Assembly: GCF_007992495.1 (NCBI RefSeq)
Contig: NZ_BKAJ01000098.1
Span: 1 to 55,052 of the forward strand
Length of the DNA stretch: 55,052 bases
Direction: 5' to 3'
Source: Reyranella soli
GTDB lineage: Bacteria; Pseudomonadota; Alphaproteobacteria; Reyranellales; Reyranellaceae
Shown here: positions 41,474 to 49,667 of the stretch, one piece after another
How positions within the stretch are numbered: the first letter of the stretch is position 1
How the letters are laid out: the number at the start of each line of letters is the position of its first letter
Translations under genes and position numbers: made by a program
The notes under the pieces: generated by a model
Seen by the model: the letters and a program-made list of their open reading frames with translations, nothing else
Told to the model about the DNA's origin: nothing
The model's database searches: none

Positions 41474-43015
41474 ATGGGACCGCCCTACGATGCCATCGTG
41501 ATCGGCGCAGGCCTGGGCGGCCTCACGGCGGCGGCGCTGCTCGCCCGGGCCGGCCGCCGGACGCTCATCATCGAGCGCAATGAATCGGTCGGCGGCGCGG
41601 CATCGACCTACAAAGTCGGCGACCTGTCGATCGAAGCTTCCCTTCACGAAACAGCCGATCCCGCCGATCCGATCGATCCCAAGCACGCCATTCTCGCCCG
41701 CATCGGAGTCCTTGACGCCGTCGAATGGGTGCCGACCGGCTCGATCTACGAGGTTCGCGGCGGGCCCGTCGGACAACCGTTCGTCCTGCCTGACGGCTTT
41801 GCAGCAGCCCGTTCCGCCCTGGCCGAGCGCTTCCCCTCCAGCGAGGCGGGCGTCGCCGCAGTGTTGGGCGACATGGAACGCATCACATCCGGCCTCGGCA
41901 CACTCAGCCGGCGGCGAGAAGCATTTCGCGATCCGCGCGAAGGTCTTGCGGCGCTCATCAAGCTTGCTCCGATGGTCCGCGACTGGCGGCGATCGGTAGC
42001 GCAGGTGTTCGACCGGGCATTCGGCGACAATGAGGCGCTGAAGTGTGCGCTGGCCGCAAACCTTCCCTATTGGCACGACGATCCCGATCGATTGTGGTGG
42101 GTTCTGTTCGCGGTGGCACAAGGTGGCTACCTGGCGTCCGGCGGACGCTACGTCCGCGGCGGCTCGGCGCGCCTCAGTCAGGCGCTGGCCGACGCCACGA
42201 AGCAGGCAGGCGGCGAGATCCTGCTGGGCCGCCAGGTGACGGACATCCGCCTCGACGGCGACGGTTCCCCGTCGGGAGTCGTGCATGTGGACCGACAAGG
42301 CGGCGAGCCCGCGGAGGCACGGGCGCCGGTCATTGTCGCCAATGCAGCCCCCGCCGTGCTGGCGGCAATGCTGCCGTCGTCGGCACGAGGCCGCTTCGGG
42401 TCGGCCTATGCCGGTCTTCCGTCGTCGATTTCGCTGTTTTCGGCGACGTTCGGACTATCGGTCCGTCCCGCGACGCTTGGCTTTCGAAGCTATGCGACCT
42501 TCCTGCTGCCGTCATGGCTGCGGAGCCTGTCCGACTATCGCCGCAGTGCGGACCTGCTCGAAGCCGCGCCGGGACACAAGCCGCCGCCGATGACCGTCGT
42601 CGACTACTCCGCCATCGATTCCCGATTAGGGGGGCCGCCCTATCCGGTCTCCGTGGTCGGCGTCGATCGGCTGGCCAACTGGATCGGACTCGACAAGGCC
42701 GACCGCGACGCCAAACGAGAGCAATGGCAGCAAGCCATCATGACCGCGATTGATCGTGAATTTCCCGGTTTCGCTACGCACGTCGTTGCCTCGGTCTTCA
42801 ACACGGCGCTGTCGATGCACAACTACCTCAATACACCCGGCGGTGCAGTCTACGGCTTCGCCCCGCTGCCGCCGTCCGGCCCGATCTGGCGCGGCGTCCG
42901 GCGCTCGCCGAGGACGCCCATTCGCGGACTCTATCTGGCGTCGTCGTACGCGGGCAGCGGGGGCTTCACGGGCGCCATCCTTGCCGGCGGCGCCGCGGCT
43001 GGGATGATCCTCTGA
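41474..43015 (+). CDS. FAD-dependent oxidoreductase (phytoene desaturase/retinol reductase-like)
   Basis: A 513-residue flavoprotein of the amine oxidase/CrtI superfamily. The dinucleotide fold is AIVIGAGLGGLTAAALLARA, then TLIIERNESVGGAAS. The C-terminus has the usual FAD-closing GLYLASSYAGSGGFTGAILAGG. Similarity is closest to prolycopene isomerase, retinol saturase and NDP-type protoporphyrinogen-like proteins. No crt genes lie nearby, so a carotenoid role is not supported. Single gene with a GGGGAAGCG ribosome site. Confidence 0.85.
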   Translation: MGPPYDAIVIGAGLGGLTAAALLARAGRRTLIIERNESVGGAASTYKVGDLSIEASLHETADPADPIDPKHAILARIGVLDAVEWVPTGSIYEVRGGPVGQPFVLPDGFAAARSALAERFPSSEAGVAAVLGDMERITSGLGTLSRRREAFRDPREGLAALIKLAPMVRDWRRSVAQVFDRAFGDNEALKCALAANLPYWHDDPDRLWWVLFAVAQGGYLASGGRYVRGGSARLSQALADATKQAGGEILLGRQVTDIRLDGDGSPSGVVHVDRQGGEPAEARAPVIVANAAPAVLAAMLPSSARGRFGSAYAGLPSSISLFSATFGLSVRPATLGFRSYATFLLPSWLRSLSDYRRSADLLEAAPGHKPPPMTVVDYSAIDSRLGGPPYPVSVVGVDRLANWIGLDKADRDAKREQWQQAIMTAIDREFPGFATHVVASVFNTALSMHNYLNTPGGAVYGFAPLPPSGPIWRGVRRSPRTPIRGLYLASSYAGSGGFTGAILAGGAAAGMIL

Positions 43016-43063
43016 CGCTCGAATGGTTGCGGTGATCCCGCACCTCGCTCAAGATCGCGGCCC

Positions 43064-44533
43064 ATGAAAAAGATTTTCACCGCGTGCCTCGGTACCGAGA
43101 CCAACACCTTCGCTTCCATCCCCACCGGCCACCAACTCTTTGAGGAGACCTGCCTCTTCCGTAAGGGCAGCTACGGCAAGAACGTGCCGATGTTCGGTGC
43201 ACCGCTCGCCGTGTGGCGCGGCCGCGCCGAAGCCAAGGGCTGGCAGGTCGTCGAGAGCCTGTGCGCCTTCGCCCAGCCCGCCGGCAGGACGGTAAGGAAG
43301 GTCTACGAATCCTTCCGCGACGAGATCCTGGCCGACCTGAAGGCCGCCCTGCCGGTCGACGGCGTGTTCCTGTCCATGCACGGAGCCATGGTGGCCGAAG
43401 GCTACGACGACTGCGAAAGCGACATCCTGGCCCATGTCCGCAAGGTCGTCGGACCGGACGTGCCGGTCGGCGCCGAGCTCGACCTGCATTGCAACATCGG
43501 CGACGGTACCCTGCGCGACGCCACCGCGCTCGTGCTGTTCAAGGAATACCCGCATGTCGACGTGCCGGAGCGCGCCGATGACCTGTTCAACGTCATGGAA
43601 GGCGCCATCGAAGGCCGCACCAAGCCGGTGATGGCCGCGTGGGACTGCAGGATGATCGGCATCTTCCACACCACGCGCCAACCGATGCGCGGCTTCGTCG
43701 ACAAGCTGCAGGCGATGGAAGGCAAGGACGGCGTGCTCTCGCTGTCGATCGCCCACGGCTTCCCATGGTCCGACATCAAGGAGATGAGCAGCAAGCTGAT
43801 CGCGATCACCGACGGCGACCTGCCCAAGGCCGAGCGCCTCGCCAAGGAGCTCGGCCAGGAATTCTTCGCCATGCGTGAGGCGACGCAGCCGCCGTACGTG
43901 TCGCTCGACGCGGCGATGGCGCGTGTTTCCTCGCACAACCTGCCCAAGCCCATGATCCTGGCCGACGTGTCGGACAATGCCGGCGGCGGGGCTGCCTCCG
44001 ATTCTACCTTCATCCTGAGGGCGCTGCTCGACAAGAAGGTGAAGGACGCGGCGATCGCCATGATCTGGGATCCCGGCGCGGTGAAGCTCGCCTTCGAGGT
44101 CGGCGAAGGCGCCGAGCTCGACATTCGGCTGGGCGGCAAGCTCGGCCCGCAATCCGGCCCGCCGGTCGACGCCCGCGCCAAGGTCCTCAAGGTCGAGAAG
44201 GACGTCACCATCGAGTTCGGCGGCCAGCGCAAGGGCGTCAACCCGATCGGCGATGTCGCCGCGCTGCAGATCGAGGGCGTCACGGTGATCGTCAACTCGA
44301 AGCGCAGCCAGTGCCACAGCCGCGACTGCTTCACCAAGCTCGGCGTCGACCCGTCGACCAAGAAGATCGTGGTGGTGAAGTCGATGCAGCACTTCCACGC
44401 CGCCTACGCCCCGATCGCCAGCGAGGTGGTCTATGTCGCAGCGCCCGGCGCGCTGGTGCCCGACTGGTCGCTGCTGCCCTACACCAAGGTCGACAAGGGA
44501 CAGTGGCCGTTCGTGGCGAATCCGCACGCATGA
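43064..44533 (+). CDS. M81-family metallopeptidase (MlrC-like)
   Basis: A 489-residue protein of the MlrC family, named after the microcystin-degrading zinc peptidase of Sphingomonas. The N-terminal M81 domain has FTACLGTETNTFAS, FLSMHGAMVAEGYDD, and GAELDLHCNIGDG with likely metal ligands. The C-terminal domain has ILADVSDNAGGGAASDSTF. Most family members are in soil bacteria with no microcystin, and may act on cyclic amides or small peptides. It overlaps a RidA-like gene by 4 bases, so the pair is translationally coupled. Confidence 0.9.
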   Translation: MKKIFTACLGTETNTFASIPTGHQLFEETCLFRKGSYGKNVPMFGAPLAVWRGRAEAKGWQVVESLCAFAQPAGRTVRKVYESFRDEILADLKAALPVDGVFLSMHGAMVAEGYDDCESDILAHVRKVVGPDVPVGAELDLHCNIGDGTLRDATALVLFKEYPHVDVPERADDLFNVMEGAIEGRTKPVMAAWDCRMIGIFHTTRQPMRGFVDKLQAMEGKDGVLSLSIAHGFPWSDIKEMSSKLIAITDGDLPKAERLAKELGQEFFAMREATQPPYVSLDAAMARVSSHNLPKPMILADVSDNAGGGAASDSTFILRALLDKKVKDAAIAMIWDPGAVKLAFEVGEGAELDIRLGGKLGPQSGPPVDARAKVLKVEKDVTIEFGGQRKGVNPIGDVAALQIEGVTVIVNSKRSQCHSRDCFTKLGVDPSTKKIVVVKSMQHFHAAYAPIASEVVYVAAPGALVPDWSLLPYTKVDKGQWPFVANPHA

Positions 44534-44991
44534 GGGCACTCGTTCTCGGCGCGTTGCTCACCGCCACCGCCAGCGCCGCCTTCGCCCAGTCGCCGAACGG
44601 CGTGCGTACGCTCAGCCCGCCCGGCTCCATCAAGGTCGAAGGCACCTGGAGCCTGGGCGCGCGGGCCGGCGATTTCGTCTTCGTCGCCGGCATGCAGGGT
44701 GTCGATCCGGCGACCGGCAAGCTGGTCGAGGGTGACGAGGCGCGCATCCGTCAGGCTTTCCTCAACATCAAGCTGATCGCCCAGTCGGAGGGCGCCACGC
44801 TGCAGGATTGCGTCAGGCTCACCGTCTATGTCAGCGACCTGGCGCGCATCGCGCCCCTGGTCGACAAGGTGCAGGCCGAGCTGTGGGGCAAGCCGCCCTA
44901 TCCGCCGCGCACCATGTTCGAGGCCAAGCGCTTGTTCGACAACGACATCATCGAGATCGACAGCGTCTTCTACGCGCCGGTGAAGAAGTAA
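44530..44991 (+). CDS. Exported RidA-family protein
   Basis: A 153-residue RidA/YjgF-fold protein. Unlike ordinary RidA it carries a signal peptide (residues 1-20, ALVLGALLTATASAAFAQ). The fold is seen in GDFVFVAGMQGVDPATGKLV, QAFLNIKLIAQSEGATLQDC, VRLTVYVSDLARI and PPRTMFEAKRLFDNDIIEID. The arginine that binds the carboxylate is in PPRTMF. RidA proteins destroy reactive enamine/imine intermediates in the cytosol; this one would be periplasmic. The ATGA overlap with mlrC points to a shared substrate pathway. Confidence 0.88.
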   Translation: MRALVLGALLTATASAAFAQSPNGVRTLSPPGSIKVEGTWSLGARAGDFVFVAGMQGVDPATGKLVEGDEARIRQAFLNIKLIAQSEGATLQDCVRLTVYVSDLARIAPLVDKVQAELWGKPPYPPRTMFEAKRLFDNDIIEIDSVFYAPVKK

Positions 44992-44999
44992 ACGGGCGC

Positions 45000-45776
45000 C
45001 TAGAGCTTCACATCGATGTCGACGACCGCCCCTTTGGCGAACTGCAGGGGACCGTAGGTAGCGGGCGGCAGCGGCACGCCGTTCTCGTCCGTGCCGCGTA
45101 CCTGGATCACATAGTCCTGGCCGGGCTGGACCGTATGGCCGCCGTAGCTCGGCAGGCGCCCGCGGTCGCTCACGAACCAGCTGAGGATCGAAGCGGGCTT
45201 GGAGCGGCCCTTGATGACCCCCAGGAGCGCATTGGCGCCGCCCGGTGGCGAGGTCAGGTAGACGAAGAGGTCGCCCCGTGACCTGCCGTCGAGCGCACGC
45301 AGGGCGAGCCAGGCCTTGTCGGGGGGTGGCTTCGGTGCGGTCGTCTCGGGTGTACGAACGGAGCGGAAGCCAAGCGCTATCAGCATGGTGTTCACGCCAG
45401 CGCTGCCACCGGCGATCACCATGGCGGTGATGACCTGCCCCGTTATGGTGGCTTCATGCTTGGTGCCGTCCAGCGCATTGGCCAGGGCCGCCACGACGTC
45501 CATCCCGAGCAGGTGCACGACCAGGATGGCGGCAAGGAAGGCGATCACCGGCCGCACCGCGCGCGGCACGAGGTTCTCGACGAAGGGCTTCCAGTTGAAC
45601 AGCAGCGCCAGCGCCGATTCGAGGATCACCGCCATCACGAACAGGTAGAACACCGCGCGGCCGGCCTGCTGGAAGACTTCAGGGCCGAAGCCAGGTGCCG
45701 CCGGCTCGGCTGCTGCTGCAGGAAACGGGAGACCGGCAATGAGAAGCGCAACGCAGGCAAGCAATCGAATCTTCAT
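45000..45776 (-). CDS. Membrane protein with C-terminal soluble domain, unknown
   Basis: A 258-residue protein. The signal peptide is about residues 1-22 (LLACVALLIAGLPFPAAAAE). It is followed by three predicted membrane helices (about 41-60, 73-92 and 114-136) and, after a TAPKPPPD linker, a soluble beta-rich domain of about 105 residues (GDLFVYLTSPPGGANALLGV, QDYVIQVRGTDENGVPLPPA). I recognise no named domain. It overlaps the muralytic gene by 4 bases (ATGA) and is last of the three-gene module. The short multi-helix pattern next to a peptidoglycan hydrolase recalls a holin or anchor protein; this is inference. Confidence 0.7.
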   Translation of the reverse strand: MKIRLLACVALLIAGLPFPAAAAEPAAPGFGPEVFQQAGRAVFYLFVMAVILESALALLFNWKPFVENLVPRAVRPVIAFLAAILVVHLLGMDVVAALANALDGTKHEATITGQVITAMVIAGGSAGVNTMLIALGFRSVRTPETTAPKPPPDKAWLALRALDGRSRGDLFVYLTSPPGGANALLGVIKGRSKPASILSWFVSDRGRLPSYGGHTVQPGQDYVIQVRGTDENGVPLPPATYGPLQFAKGAVVDIDVKL

Positions 45777-47557
45777 GGCGTCACCCCCCGGAAAGCAGCC
45801 ATCGCCAGCTGCGCATAGCGCGTGCGCTTGTCGAGCGCCTTGACCCCCGACCGTTCGAAGCGTTCGTCGAAGTTCACCACGGCGGCCTCGAGCGAGGTCC
45901 GGAGCCTTAGCGCCTTGAACGCCGCGTTCTCGGTTCCCCTGAGTTCCTCGAGCAGGTACCCATAGTTCGCTTCGTCCGAACGGAAGCTCAGCCCGCGACT
46001 GGCCGCATGCTGCAGGAAGGCCTCGCGGCGGGAACCGTCCCATTGGCACCATCCCATGCCGCCCGTGCCTTCGGCCATGCCAAGCTGCACGAGCTGGCGG
46101 AAGCCGCCGCATTCGTGGCCGATGTTGCCCAGAATGGCGCCGGCCTGAAAGTCCTCGAGGCCGGGAAGATCACGCATCAGGTCGCGCATGATCTTCGGTG
46201 CCTTGGCGACGAAGTCGGCATCGGCCGGCGTTGCGCTGACGCCGAGATTGCGCAGCGCGGCAAGATCGACGGCGACGCCGGCGACCGCTGGCGGCGCCGG
46301 TATCGCCATGATGCGGGTCGCGCGGATCTTGGCCTTCGCCAACGGAACGATCCCGACCTTGTCCGGTCCAACGCTACCGCCGCCCTGGTTGCCGCCCAGA
46401 ACCTGTATGTTCGCCGCATCGCTGCCGGCAATCAGACCGACATGGCCCGCGTTGCCCGCATTGTCGTTCAGGACGACGACCGTGCCGACCGGGAACGGCT
46501 CAGCGACAGGGTTTCCCCAGTTCTCCCACGATGAAGCGAGCCCGGCGCTCTTCACGACGCTGTCCTCGATCTCCTTGACGCCGCAGGTCTTCACGCAGAA
46601 GGCGAGGAAGGCGCCGCACCACGGCGTCTTGTCCCCGGGATCATCGAGACCGGCCGCCCGCAGGTAGGCCTTGATGTCGGCAGTGTTCCTGAGGTCGGGC
46701 GTCTCCGATACGCCGCGCACCATCTCGGCGCGGGCGACCGTGAGCCACGGCGGCTCGCCATCGACCGCCTTCTCGTCCTTGCGGAAGAACCGGATCTCGG
46801 GCGGCTGCTTGTCGATCTCGGCCCGCGCCACGGCGTAGGCCGTGATCAGGCGGGCCTTCAGGTCGTCAATCGCCTCGGCGATCGTACTGGAGCCCTTGCT
46901 GAGCTTCTCAGCATACGAGCCCGGTGCCGCATTCTTGATGACGTCGCTGCATTTGGCGCTGCGGGCGCCCTTCAGCAGGTCATATGCCCCCTTGCCGTAG
47001 AGTTGGGCGAAGTAAAGTTCAGCGAATTGGGCCGGCTTTCCCACCGTCTCCTGGTAGGTCTTCATGGCCTCTGCCGTGAGGCGGGCCGCGACCTCGGCCT
47101 GGCTGCTCCAGCGATAGCGGTCCTGCTTGGTGAAACCCAGGCCTTGCGCCGGGCCGGTGGTGATCGCGTCGCTCCATTCCTTGGCCGAGTGTTGGAAGGG
47201 GCCGATCGGCCCGTCGCCGGGGCCGCCCAGGCTCTTGAGGTTGGCCGTGCCGGCATAGGCGGCGGCCAGCATATAGTCCCGGTCGGCGCCGACGTCCCGC
47301 GCCATGCGCGTGACCAGGGCGATGAAGACGCCGACCCTGTCGTCGCTGATCGGCTGCGGCAGCGACGGCTTCTCCTCGAGCGCCCCGAAGAAGACGAAGC
47401 CTTCCTCTACGGACACTTTATCGACACGTGTCTTGACGAAGCCGAGCGCCTCTTCGCCCTGGACGTCCATGCCTGCTTTGACGACGCCCAGCATGGGCGA
47501 ATGCATGTTGGCGGCGGAAAAGAGCGGCGTGTCCTGAGTGACGGTGAAGTCGGCCAT
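45773..47557 (-). CDS. Multi-domain peptidoglycan hydrolase: SH3-like, TIGR02594/CHAP-like, phage-tail lysozyme
   Basis: A 594-residue protein without a signal peptide. Residues 3-60 look like a bacterial SH3 cell-wall-binding domain. Residues about 70-210 form a helical unit with PIGPFQHSAKEWSDA, possibly lysozyme-like. Residues about 265-415 match the TIGR02594 NlpC/P60-type family: Cys314 in TPWCGAFLAFC, His372 in GHVGLIAG, then VLGGNQGG. Residues about 435-590 match the phage-tail lysozyme type: ILGNIGHECGGF with likely catalytic Glu482, and GMGWCQWDGSRREAFLQHAA. Three lytic-looking units in one protein are typical of phage tail or injection machines. It lies between the lipoprotein and the membrane-protein genes. 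Confidence 0.8.
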   Translation of the reverse strand: MADFTVTQDTPLFSAANMHSPMLGVVKAGMDVQGEEALGFVKTRVDKVSVEEGFVFFGALEEKPSLPQPISDDRVGVFIALVTRMARDVGADRDYMLAAAYAGTANLKSLGGPGDGPIGPFQHSAKEWSDAITTGPAQGLGFTKQDRYRWSSQAEVAARLTAEAMKTYQETVGKPAQFAELYFAQLYGKGAYDLLKGARSAKCSDVIKNAAPGSYAEKLSKGSSTIAEAIDDLKARLITAYAVARAEIDKQPPEIRFFRKDEKAVDGEPPWLTVARAEMVRGVSETPDLRNTADIKAYLRAAGLDDPGDKTPWCGAFLAFCVKTCGVKEIEDSVVKSAGLASSWENWGNPVAEPFPVGTVVVLNDNAGNAGHVGLIAGSDAANIQVLGGNQGGGSVGPDKVGIVPLAKAKIRATRIMAIPAPPAVAGVAVDLAALRNLGVSATPADADFVAKAPKIMRDLMRDLPGLEDFQAGAILGNIGHECGGFRQLVQLGMAEGTGGMGWCQWDGSRREAFLQHAASRGLSFRSDEANYGYLLEELRGTENAAFKALRLRTSLEAAVVNFDERFERSGVKALDKRTRYAQLAMAAFRGVTP

Positions 47558-47590
47558 CGTGCGCTCCCTCGGCTGGTTCCGTCGTCGTGG

Positions 47591-48940
47591 TCAGGGCGTC
47601 TTGTTGACGTTGAGCGGCGAGGTCTTCCACACCGCCGCGTAGAGCGCCGCGTCGAGGATCGGCTTGGCCGACGGCAGGCTGAGCTTCGTGCGCATCTCCA
47701 CGATGCGCTCGCGCAGCAGTTTCATCTTGGCTTCCAGCGTGGTCGCAGCGCCCAATTGTTCCGGCGTGGCCTCCAGGAAGATAAGGGTGGCGTTGAGCCG
47801 CCCTGGATCGACCGTCGCCAATGGATCGGCCGTGAAAAAGCTCCCGTCATTGCCGAGGTAGGCGCGCTCGAACGGTGACATGAAGACCGCCGGCATCGGC
47901 TTCAGCGTCGGCAGCACTCGACCGGACCGGCTGGTCAGGTTGCCGGTGATCTCGGTCTGCGGCCACTCAGTCGGATTGCGGCGATACATGCCGGTCTGGA
48001 ATTCGCGGATGGCCGGTCTCGTCTCCTTGCCGTAGCGGCCGTCAGGCTCGACGCCGAGAGCCTTCTGCGCCTCCTTGAGCTCGGGAATGACCGGCGTCTC
48101 GTTCTTCACGGCGTCGGGCGGAATGAACGCCACCGGCACCGGCGCGGCGGGCGCCACGGTCCCGCTGACGATCTCGGACGCCTTGGCCATCGTCGATAGC
48201 GCCGGTGCGGCAAGGCCGGCCGCCTGCTGGCGGACGCGCGGGTCGGTCGAGGCGACCGACGGCGCGCCGCTGGCGGCATTGTTGATGTTGGCTTCGATCG
48301 CCGCCGGCGAGCACTGGCTGAGATAACCTTGAACGGCGATCATCATGCGCGGGCGCGTGTTGATCTGGACGTTCTTCTCTCTCAGGTCGTCGAGATAGGC
48401 CTCGCGGCCCCGCAGCGCGACGTTGCGCAGCGCCGACGGCTCGATCGTGAACAGCACCGAGTTCACACCGGCCTCGAACAGGCTGGCGGACACCCCGAAG
48501 GCGGCGGCCGTGATCGCAATCGCCGTCGTCGTGACGCCGGCCAGGCCCATGATCGCACCGGCGCCGGCCGCGAGCGCGATCAGCCCCTGGCGGTTGGCGC
48601 GCTGCTCTCGATTGAAGCGGAAGAGCGCGTCGAGATACTGGTCGCACTGGCGGCCGACCTCGTAGATCCCGGCCTCGAACACCAACCCCCATCGCGAATC
48701 CACGGCGCCAAGCGTCGCCCCGGGGTTGTTGGGCACGAATTGCGTCGTGTACCCGGCCTGATGTGCGAAGTGCTCGACGAGACCGTCCTGAAGCTGACGG
48801 TTCGTCGCGACGTTGAGCTGCTCGATCGTCGGCTGAACGCCTCGTACGCTGACGGCTCCCGGATCGAGCTGGTCGCGCAAACCACAGGCAGAAATGGACA
48901 GCGCGGCAGACACCGCCCAGCAGCTTCTGGCCCAGATCAT
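47591..48940 (-). CDS. Lipoprotein with peptidoglycan-binding-like domain, unknown
   Basis: A 449-residue predicted lipoprotein: a 19-residue signal peptide ends in the lipobox ISAC, with Cys19. Residues about 119-165 are Gly/Ala-rich and hydrophobic (LIALAAGAGAIMGLAGVTTT) and could form a membrane hairpin. Residues about 285-320 resemble a type 1 peptidoglycan-binding repeat (LKEAQKALGVEPDGRYGKET, then IREFQTGMYRR). The rest is unassigned. It is the first gene of the module, 33 bases before the muralytic gene. A role in anchoring or exporting that enzyme is plausible. No homologue is recalled by eye. Confidence 0.72.
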   Translation of the reverse strand: MIWARSCWAVSAALSISACGLRDQLDPGAVSVRGVQPTIEQLNVATNRQLQDGLVEHFAHQAGYTTQFVPNNPGATLGAVDSRWGLVFEAGIYEVGRQCDQYLDALFRFNREQRANRQGLIALAAGAGAIMGLAGVTTTAIAITAAAFGVSASLFEAGVNSVLFTIEPSALRNVALRGREAYLDDLREKNVQINTRPRMMIAVQGYLSQCSPAAIEANINNAASGAPSVASTDPRVRQQAAGLAAPALSTMAKASEIVSGTVAPAAPVPVAFIPPDAVKNETPVIPELKEAQKALGVEPDGRYGKETRPAIREFQTGMYRRNPTEWPQTEITGNLTSRSGRVLPTLKPMPAVFMSPFERAYLGNDGSFFTADPLATVDPGRLNATLIFLEATPEQLGAATTLEAKMKLLRERIVEMRTKLSLPSAKPILDAALYAAVWKTSPLNVNKTP

Positions 48941-49199
48941 CGATCCCCCGCAGCCCCTGCCCCAGCGATGAAACTCTCAGGCAGCGTGACGCAACTATAG
49001 CGCGACTCATGCTATCTGTCATTTCTCTGACGGAGAACGTTTGGGGTCCACGCCGATACATTCAGTGGTTCAGAAAGATTTACGCTCTCACTCGATTTTC
49101 AGGCTGCAAATGCGCCGCAAAAGCGACAGCGGTGCTTGCCGGAAAACACACCTTTGACACAACGATAGCGAGTGTTGCGCGATAGAGGCGAGGAAACCA
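48941..49199. other. AT-richer gap upstream of the envelope module
   Basis: 259 bases with no convincing gene. It is clearly richer in A/T than the flanking genes. Short frames run through it but none has a usable start or a recognisable product. It probably carries the promoter for the lipoprotein gene and may mark the edge of an acquired segment. Confidence 0.5.
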
Positions 49200-49583
49200 C
49201 TACCTCTTGGCGATGCAGTCGATCTCGATCAGGGCGTCGCGCACCAGGTCGGTGACGCCGATACAGGTGCGCGTCGGCCGCGCGCCCTCCGGGAAGAAGC
49301 CGGCATAGACCTCGTTCATGGCGTCGTAGTCGCGCTTGAAGCGGGTCAGGAACACCCGAACGCTCAGCACCTGGCCCATCGTGAGACCGAGCGAGTCGAG
49401 GACCCGGCGCATGTTGCGCAGGGTCACGTCGGTCTGCGCCCGGATACCGTCGGGCAAAGGCTTGGCCGGATCGTCGAGATCCCGCCCGAACTGGCCGGTC
49501 AGGAAGACGAAGCCGTCGGCCTCGGCGGCGTGGCTGCTGGGCGAGACGGACTTCGGGAAGCCGTCGAGGATATGGAACTTCAT
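49200..49583 (-). CDS. Cytosolic RidA-family protein
   Basis: A 127-residue RidA/YjgF protein without signal peptide. Segments are ADGFVFLTGQFGRDLDDPAK, QTDVTLRNMRRVLDSLGLTM, VLSVRVFLTRFKRDYDAMN, PTRTCIGVTDLVRDALIEID. The substrate-binding Arg of the usual PxRxx motif is in RPTRTCIG. It diverges from the 2OG oxygenase gene with about 85 bases between, so a shared regulator is possible. Confidence 0.9.
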   Translation of the reverse strand: MKFHILDGFPKSVSPSSHAAEADGFVFLTGQFGRDLDDPAKPLPDGIRAQTDVTLRNMRRVLDSLGLTMGQVLSVRVFLTRFKRDYDAMNEVYAGFFPEGARPTRTCIGVTDLVRDALIEIDCIAKR

Positions 49584-49667
49584 ACATCACCTCATGGTCC
49601 GCTGAAGACCGTAGCCCGAAGCCATTGGCATCTGAATTGCGTCGTCCCCGACCGGAGGACCGACCGC

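Noticed and set aside
41474..43015. Carotenoid biosynthesis gene crtI
   Set aside because: The FAD fold is shared by many enzymes, and no crtB, crtE or other carotenoid gene is in the window.
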